A stretch of 64,000 nt of DNA from Holacanthus passer (lineage: Eukaryota; Chordata; Actinopteri; Pomacanthidae), in NCBI GenBank assembly GCA_025331565.1, contig JAFREQ010000035.1, forward strand, positions 5,270,001 to 5,334,000. The letters are read 5' to 3'. The first letter of the stretch is position 1, and every line of letters begins with the position of its first letter. The translations under genes were made by a program, and so were the position numbers. Under the pieces are notes generated by a model. That model did not search any database and had not been told where the DNA came from. It saw only the letters and a program-made list of their open reading frames with translations. Positions 56,651 to 64,000 of the stretch are shown piece after piece.

Positions 56651-59600
56651 TCATACAGGTTGAACGGAAATAAGATCACAGCGACATACGTGTGCGTGTT
56701 TGAGTCCGCTGGGATGATGTTTGCAAGGTGCGCCGTTGCACGAGAGTCTGGTTTATTTGCAATGCATTAAGGATAAATAACATGTTCTAGGATGCAGAAA
56801 TAAATTCAGATGTTTGTTTTGGTTCTGGTCCTTTTGGGTGCAAAGACAACACCTGCAGGCCTGTTCTCGAAATCAGGCCTTTTCAAAGTATGAGACTCAG
56901 ACAAAGCTTGGAAAAAGGTACCCCATATTTTACTTACTTACTTTTGCTTAATTCCTGGATGAAATCACGATCATGTTATTTCTTTATTAAGATGCCAATG
57001 GTACAAGGTTCCCAAGTTCCCTTAATTGACTGACTTCCTGCACTAAGTGTCACCTTTTCCATCATGTTGTGAAAAATAAGTAATTGTCACATATTTAAAG
57101 ACCATTTTCACCTCACAAAAAATATGTTTTGACCCACAGGCCTCACTTTGGGCAACTCTGCCACAGACTGAGCTGAGACAACTTAAAACTTTAGACTTCA
57201 CCAAATACAAAAAAAGGTCTGTCCGAAAGCATTTATTAGTTTCTGACTCTGGGAAAGTAGGAAAAAACAGTAAAATTTCCCCAAACTACTGTATCTTGCA
57301 GAGATACAGAGAGAGCTCTGTATCGCGGCAAATTCTCAAGATGCTGCTGGCTTGCCCTCAACTGCTTTGCAAAATGTTATAAATACCTTGCCCTGATCAC
57401 AATGTGTCAATAATTTAGGTATTACTTTATTTTCATAGTGTCTTGATAATGATCAGGCCTGGTGACGCTCCAGCTGCTTTCTAAGGTGGTTTATTTTTCT
57501 GATTTAATTTTCTGGTTGTGAGGGATTCTGGTTGGCATGGTTTAGATATGGTTTAATATGTGTGTGATTTGTACACTACAGGCTACAGGTCTGCATTCAA
57601 GTCCAGCTACAAAGAGCAAAATATGCTCCTTAAGCTGCTGTGTTAAGCCATTAACAGCCTCGTCTTTGTCTCAGCCTCGGCAACATCTGCAGGTTGCCTT
57701 TTCATTTGTTTTTCTCTAGTGTAATGAACAATTCAGTTTGCCACAGAGATGTGTTTTTCTTAACACTCACTTTTTTTAAGTTTACAAAATCAGGCAAAAT
57801 TCAATAAAAGCAGGCATGGCTCTCCATTGAGCCACTCATACCCACCTCAGTGAGTGTTTTAACTGTTTTAAATATAGAAGTCGGCCATAATCCATTTGCA
57901 TTCATTCAGAAATGCACAATCAAAAATACAGAAATTACAATGTTAAAGGATCAACAAAGATCTCACTTTTGCCTAAAACATGTTCCAGACATTTCTTGTT
58001 TTGCAGATTTGAGAGCTGAGCAGATCACATTCAATTTAGCCCAAAATGAAAACTGAACTTCTTTTTCTGTTTTTCCACCTTTTGTGGAAGAGGAAAGATG
58101 AGGGCTGGAAGAAAAATGGGCCAAAACTCGTGGCATATCACTTAAAATGATTGCTGACTGAATGATTGCCTTTCATTAATCTGTCACACATCACAGTGTT
58201 TGTGTGAATTTGTAACCACAAGTGTGCACAGGCAGTGCCCAGTATTCACCATACCAGATGGCTGGGTAGGCCAAGGGTGAACGCCATTCTTCTGTGCTGT
58301 GTATTTACTGACCATCATGGCGCATATTTTTTATTCCCGCTGTCCTAATTTGTTATTGGAAAGTTAACCCCTTCTAATGAATGCATCTTTCTAGTGTTAA
58401 TTCATATTATAAATAAAGCATTGTACTTGTGCTACAAGTTTTTACCACATAGCACAAGTAGGGCCAACAACATGCAGAACTTTTCAATCGGGAAAGGTGA
58501 GCAAACAAAGCCAGCTTTGTCAAGAGGCATCCTCCTTCATCTGAAGCCTAACCAACCACCTGTGTCCACTGTGCAACACTTTTTTTTTGGTTAACAGTAC
58601 TAAACAGATGCTTTTTGGAAAAAGCTGTTGTTGTTGCTAAGCAACTACTGAAACCCCCATCTGAAGCATGACACTCTTTTGCTAAAAGAATTATTTTCAA
58701 GTAATACAGTTTGTCCTTTCAATTTCAAACAAGAAAAATACACTGCTGTGAAGACCAGTGCCTGCTGGACCTGTGGCTTTTCATACTGCTCAGGTATACA
58801 GCTGTGGTTGCTAATTAAATCTGTGATTTATGCTCACTTATTGCCTCCAGAAAATCAGTGTGTCAAGTTATTTGTATTTCACTGTTGAACCTTTTCACTT
58901 TGTCTTGTTTTGTTTAATGCAAAAAGAGATTGAGATTCTGACTCTATACCGACTCAAAAATTACATTAGTATTTTTTAGCCTGAGAAAATGTGGTTGATA
59001 GTGTGCAAAGTTGTTGCTTCTCAGAGTATCAACAAAAACATTTTTAGAAATCCACACTATTTGTTGCATTATTTTTGAAAGCTGCAAAGATATTATATGG
59101 CCTTGCTCTTGAGTGAGAGAACAACAAGCTGTTTAAAAGGCAGAAATTAACATCTTTTGCCTTCCATTTTTATTTTGTAGTAGAATGGAGCTGCTGGAAT
59201 TGTAGCCTTGTAAATGATCTGTGTGGTGAGCTTTAAAAAAACAAAATTAGCCACCATGAACTGATCCACAAGAGAGTTTGGTGCATCTTTACGTTTCTGA
59301 GAGACACAAGGTAGACAAGGGTACAAATGATTTACTTCTTTTTCTTGATCCATTCCTAATATATTCAAAGCACCATAGCAGCATATTTTAGTGCATTTTC
59401 TACAAATCAATGTGCTGATCATTTTTCAAAGCCGCTTTGGAGTTTTGAATATTTTTTTATCCACATGGTCATTGGTCATTTTACTGTAATATTAAGTTAA
59501 AAAAAAATGCAGAGACTTCCACTGTGCTTTTGTGTTGGGTGATAATGACCATCATGTCTAGCACATTACTATTCAAACAACAGGTTATGTCTACAAGCAT

Positions 59601-59991
59601 TACATTGGAATGGTGAGGCTGTCTTGTTAGTGCTCACTACATGTTATACACAAGCTGTATAAAAACTAAGAAAGTAAACATTAAAATCCTTGAGGCTCAG
59701 TCATTACTATACATTGATTATGGAGACAGAAGAGTGTGGAGTCAATAGAGATTTAGTTGAAGAGAGAAAAAAAACTTGAACTAAGAATGTAAGAGTCAAT
59801 TCCTTCAATATTATCCAACCCAGGGAGCAGCATCTTAGATTGTTTCATCGTCAGATATCCTCTTATTTTGCTCAATGAAGATGTTGCTGGGTTGCTGTGC
59901 CACCTTAAGTGTTCTTCTTATTGGGCATTTGACTCAAATGGAGCAGGGACACAAAGCAGTGCAAAGGACCAAAACCAACAATCGAGTGGTA
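56651..59991. other. Intergenic, including the probable glis3 3' UTR
   Basis: No supported exon on either strand. For the - strand gene ending at 59992, a possible poly(A) signal (AATAAA on -) lies near 59168-59174, which would give a 3' UTR of about 0.8 kb. The remainder separates the rfx3 promoter from the glis3 3' end. Confidence 0.5.
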
Positions 59992-62900
59992 TCATCCCTC
60001 TGTATAGATGCAGGAGACCTGGCTGGTGCTGTGGTTCACTGCACTGAAGAAATCCCCTCCATGCAATTCCTGATTAGGAGCCACATCCTGTGCTTGGCTG
60101 TGGACATCAAATCCTGCAGATGCACCCACACACACACACACACAAATACACACATGCATGTATGCACAGCGAGAGTTGTGAAATCCAATGGCAATAAAGT
60201 GCTCATCCAAGAGCAATTTTGGTTAGACTGTATTTTCATTACCTGTAGTGCAGGAAAGAGCTTTTTGTAAGGTGGCCACCGCATTGGGATTATTGACTGG
60301 TGGAGGGAGGCTGTCACCAAAGGCATCATCTTGCATCAGGTGACTCGAGCCGGTCTGTGCGGTGATCCCACCATATTGTGGAGGACAATATAGCATCTTC
60401 ATCTGCCTTGAGAGCTCTATAGGGTAAAAAGAGAACGCCCAGTACAATTAAAGTCTACAGCTTCCCTCCTTAAATTATACATTCCAGTAGAACAGCAGCG
60501 TTAGACCTCATAAATAAAAAAAATGTTCCTTTCTGACTTTTCAAACCCTGTCTTTATCTCAGCAGTTAAAACTAAATTGTGTGTTTCTGAACACCTTGTC
60601 AACATCGCTGTGGCTGTCAAATCTGAGGGGAAAAGAGGTGATGTCTATTTAAAGGTACATGGAGTTGAGCTGCCTGATTCTGTCTAACTAGAAAAATCAC
60701 CAGCCACCTGCTACACATCATAAAGCTATACTGCACGATTAATGTGCATGTGAGAAAATCTGTTCAAACAGATTGTCAAACCGCCCAGACATTTGCTAAT
60801 AAGCACTTCAGATGTCAAATTTGCACTATAAACTTTTTTTTTCAGAAGAACATCCCCTTTTGCACAACTGTACTTACATCTATTTGAAGAACCTCAAGAA
60901 TGCACTGATGATAAATCTCCGAGTACCTGAGGTGTGATCTGACAGGTCAGGAGGCTGGCCGGGATGCTTCAGATCTCGGTTGTTCTGCAGGGACGTCCCG
61001 TTGGGAGGATGCTGGAGGCAGGTGGAAGCGCAAGGCCCACACTGGTCCCCGAGGAAGAGCTGGTGAGGGGAAGGATCAACAAACCTGAAATATTTCAGAC
61101 TGAAGTAAATATACTGCTTGTGGAATTAAGGTCAAACGCTAAAGAAATCCAAAGCATCCAAGATCACAAACTGCATTTTCCTCTTCCCAATGCACATTAA
61201 CAAACAACTGTGTTTGTCTTATTCCATATTCCAGTTCTGCACAAAGATGTGATAACCAGTTAGGCTGCAAATAAAGCATTAATTAATCCATCCATCATAT
61301 GACGAGCTGACAGTTTCACACATTGTGTGTAAATCTGTCACAGGATTAGACAATCCTTGGCTCCACAGTCATTCAAATGAGATGAAACTGTCATCATCTG
61401 TGATTGTCCTGAGGCGATCTTTCACTTGTGTTATGAGACGGACAACACGACACATATTTGAAATAATCACTTTATGAAGAAATCTCTCTCTTTGAGCTCC
61501 AATTTTTCCATCCTTGCTACATCCATGTAATGAGGAAAGAATTACTGCTTTCATGGATTCCTCTGCCTCATGCCGTAGCTGATTTAACCCTTAATTTTCT
61601 GCACGCCATAATTCTTCTCTACAACAATGGAGAGACGCAGTGTGCTCCTTGTAAGATATTTTCTCTGAGTCGAACTGGATTTAAAAGCTAACGTATGGCA
61701 TTGCTTTTTGCAATAAAATATATAGTTTAGGCACATTACAGAAAAAAAAAGCCATCTCAGGTGTTTCAGTTATCGAGTTCATGACTGCAAGATTGATTCT
61801 ATGAGCTTGGCAACTGATATAAGTAGCAGCCGAAGCACTCTAGAGGCACTTTATGATGTATTACAATCTATACACTATGGCCTGCGCAGCACAAGCTTAT
61901 TCATAGCATTTTCCAAAACAGTGGTGCAAATCTATGCCAGCAATTTGCTCCTTTGTTACTCTTTTATATAGATAATGGATCTTTTAACTTTAATTTAATC
62001 AGCTAAAATAGGAAAGCTTGTTTAACTTTACTGAATACACTATTGTTTTTCTCTAAGTTTGCGTTCAATGCTACAGTAAACTTAATTTTTACGCCTCTGT
62101 TACAGCATTAAGAAAATCAAGTGCATTACTTTTAGGTTCGTGCAACTCATCGGTGAACACAGAGGATTAAACGAGTAAATTTAAATATTGCTCAGTGGCC
62201 GTGGTAGCCGACACCCCTGCTGTTAGGTTTGGCCGAGAAACACGTTTGCAAGCCAGAGTTTGCTGACAATATACGAGGACTGAATGGGAACCGAAAGGAA
62301 TCCCAGAAAAAGTGTACAGAAAATGGCAACAAGGATTTTACAATCGATTTAACATCTAAAAAAGTAATTACAGCGTCTCTCTTCTCCCACTGGACCTTAA
62401 ATGGTATTTTTTAGATTTTATGATTCACTTATTGAATTCCTTAGCCGCTCTTGTCGGTGGCTATAGCATCCATTAATACTGGCGGTCGAGAGCAATGAGG
62501 CAAGGCGAGGTCTGCTTTCACAGGCCAATTGTCTACCCAGAGTCCTGCAGTGAATGCTTTGGCCTACCGCTGATATGAGAACAATCAGAGCCAGTGAGGA
62601 GCCATGAGCATCTGGCTGCTCAGAACGACAGAAATACTTTATCAAATGCTTTGAAGTGTATAGATGAAGGCATGTTTTCCTATGGGTTGACCAGGGAAAT
62701 GCGTTGCCGGCCATCCCCAACCTGTAAAGCCTCCGTCCAGCACCCACATACCCACACCAAAAAAAAACAACCTTTCATCAGTGTACAAAATGCTGCTTTC
62801 TTTTAAACTGATTATTCTAATTATGAGCTTATAGACTCGAAGCCATGACAACCAATGTTTAAGTTGATTGTTTCAGATCATCAAAAGGGAGAAAAAAGGC

Positions 62901-63626
62901 TTGCAAAGCATTTAAATCAGTCATGGTTAAAAAGTTCGAACTGTGCCAATGGGAAGACAGAATGAAAAGAAAATACCAGTTGGCTCGCTGAGCAAAGCTT
63001 ACTGCTCCAACTGCTGACTCTTATGTTGCTGCACATGGTTATATTTAACAGCATTTCAAAAAGACTAACATGAAAAGACTTCATTTTTTTGTTTTATGTT
63101 TGAACGTTATGTTTGAACGGTATGCATTCACACTTCCAACGAGAGGGTTTTAGTGATTTTTATTTTTTGAAATGTGTTACAGCATATATGCATATGCAAG
63201 GATTTTTTAATATATCATTTCAAATATAAAACCGGCAACGCAACAACACAAAAATTCTCAGTACCTGTAGTTATCTTGCAAGGAGCGCAGCAGAGCCAGG
63301 TCTTGTCTGGAGGAGTCTTGTCCCTGTGGAGCAGCTGAGGAACAGGGATGACAGACACTTCAGGGCTGTCCACCAAATCTAGTGGATAAACCTATTATGT
63401 GCACATGGTTGCAGGGGGGATATGCTCAAGTATCTAGTTTTCACATCAAACATTTTAATGCAAAGAGCCAGGGCTTAGACATACCAGAATATGACTCATG
63501 GGATGCACCAGGGGAAGAGTTCAAGTTGTTGTCTATCCTTGCCAGAGGAGAAAGGCTTGGTTGCAGCGGGTGGATGGTTAAACAGTCTGTCAGCGTGTCC
63601 TGGGTCACACCAGCAGCGGATTTCAT
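59992..63626 (-). CDS. glis3: glis3-type Kruppel-like zinc-finger factor, 3' part only (C-terminal exons)
   Basis: Five - strand exons join with matching phases: 63485-63626 (MKSAAGVTQDTLTDCLTI...), 63265-63334 (APQGQDSSRQDLALLRSLQD), 60927-61084 (FVDPSPHQLFLGDQCGP...), 60243-60416 (QMKMLYCPPQYGG...) and 59992-60113 (FDVHSQAQ...SQVSCIYTEG, stop). Together they encode 221 residues. The first exon opens in phase 0 at an acceptor (CTCTAG), so its ATG is internal and the gene continues beyond 64000. No zinc fingers are in view. I assign GLIS3 because the TLTDCLTI-type segment and the polar C-terminal activation region fit my memory of that family. GLIS3 also lies immediately upstream of RFX3 on the same strand on human 9p24, the arrangement seen here. 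GLIS3 regulates insulin, thyroid and ciliary genes. GLIS1 is the main alternative. Confidence 0.75.
61085..63264 (-). other. glis3 intron
   Basis: A 2.2-kb intron. Incoming AG plus the downstream G makes Arg (Y-R-F). AT-rich, with no additional in-phase exon seen. Confidence 0.65.
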
Positions 63627-64000
63627 CTAGAGAAATAACACATAGAATATAAACATAAATAGTGGTGAACAGCATAATCAGTGATGTACTCAGGCAGAAT
63701 TTTCTTTTAATCATTGTATCATAATAGTAGTAATATTGTGATAGTTTTCTCTACAATATTACTACTGTTGCTCTTTTATAAAGAATAGACGATCTTGCGC
63801 CTTTTGTCGTGCACTGGATATTTTTGTATCTTACACATCTGATTTTATTGTCATGCTTCCTCTGTGTCACCTTGAGCACTTGTTGCTTTGATAGTAGATG
63901 TTAAAAAAAAAGCTTAATTCAAAAGCAACAGGTCTCTTTTTTATTACCTGCAGCCAAAAATGAATCTATGCAAAGTAAAACACAAAAACCTACTAAAATC
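63627..64000 (-). other. glis3 intron, running off the window
   Basis: Sequence upstream (on the - strand) of the acceptor TTATTTCTCTAG. No exon recognised before the window edge. Confidence 0.6.

Noticed and set aside
62418..62747. 109-codon - strand frame in a glis3 intron
   Set aside because: No family similarity and no phase-compatible junctions with the neighbouring exons.

Overview
This is a gene-dense vertebrate nuclear window, almost certainly from a ray-finned fish and probably a percomorph-like teleost. The genes have many GT-AG introns, some only about 80 bases long, and their proteins are one-to-one recognisable against vertebrate families. The non-coding DNA carries teleost-type Tc1/mariner and hAT relics and many CA/GT microsatellites. 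There are no bacterial or organellar features. All gene identities come from reading translated exons and comparing them with remembered family sequences; no database search was run.

Layout, left to right: (1) 1-4950, non-coding, ending in GT and GA simple repeats. (2) 4951-20644 (+), an arvcf-type delta-catenin. I assembled it from 15 constitutive coding exons plus one in-phase 18-nt microexon, and every phase closes; the protein is 888 or 894 residues and ends in a PDZ-binding DSWV. A Tc1-like relic lies in its first intron. (3) 23797-25581 (+), a two-exon bmp10 ligand gene, 462 residues, with an RIRR cleavage site and a 108-residue mature domain. (4) 25582-31000, intergenic, holding two roughly 98% identical 0.74-kb repeat copies 3.95 kb apart plus a third shuffled fragment. 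(5) 31050-38600 (+), smad4 with ten coding exons (503 residues), a non-coding first exon and a promoter/first intron rich in TAACGTTA-like palindromes. (6) 38690-56600 (-), an rfx3-type winged-helix factor with 16 coding exons (759 residues), tail-to-tail with smad4; a hAT relic lies in one intron. (7) 59992-64000 (-), the 3' end (five coding exons) of a glis3-type gene that continues beyond the window.

Functionally the window joins adherens-junction biology (arvcf), BMP signalling (the bmp10 ligand beside the co-Smad smad4) and ciliogenesis/endocrine transcription factors (rfx3 next to glis3, adjacent on the same strand as on human 9p24). The most useful non-obvious observations are the arvcf microexon, the palindromic word clusters around two independent transcription start regions, an X-box-like site in the rfx3 promoter, the locally duplicated repeat, a shortened SMAD4 linker and the bmp10-smad4 adjacency. 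I found no RNA gene, CRISPR array or viral genome.
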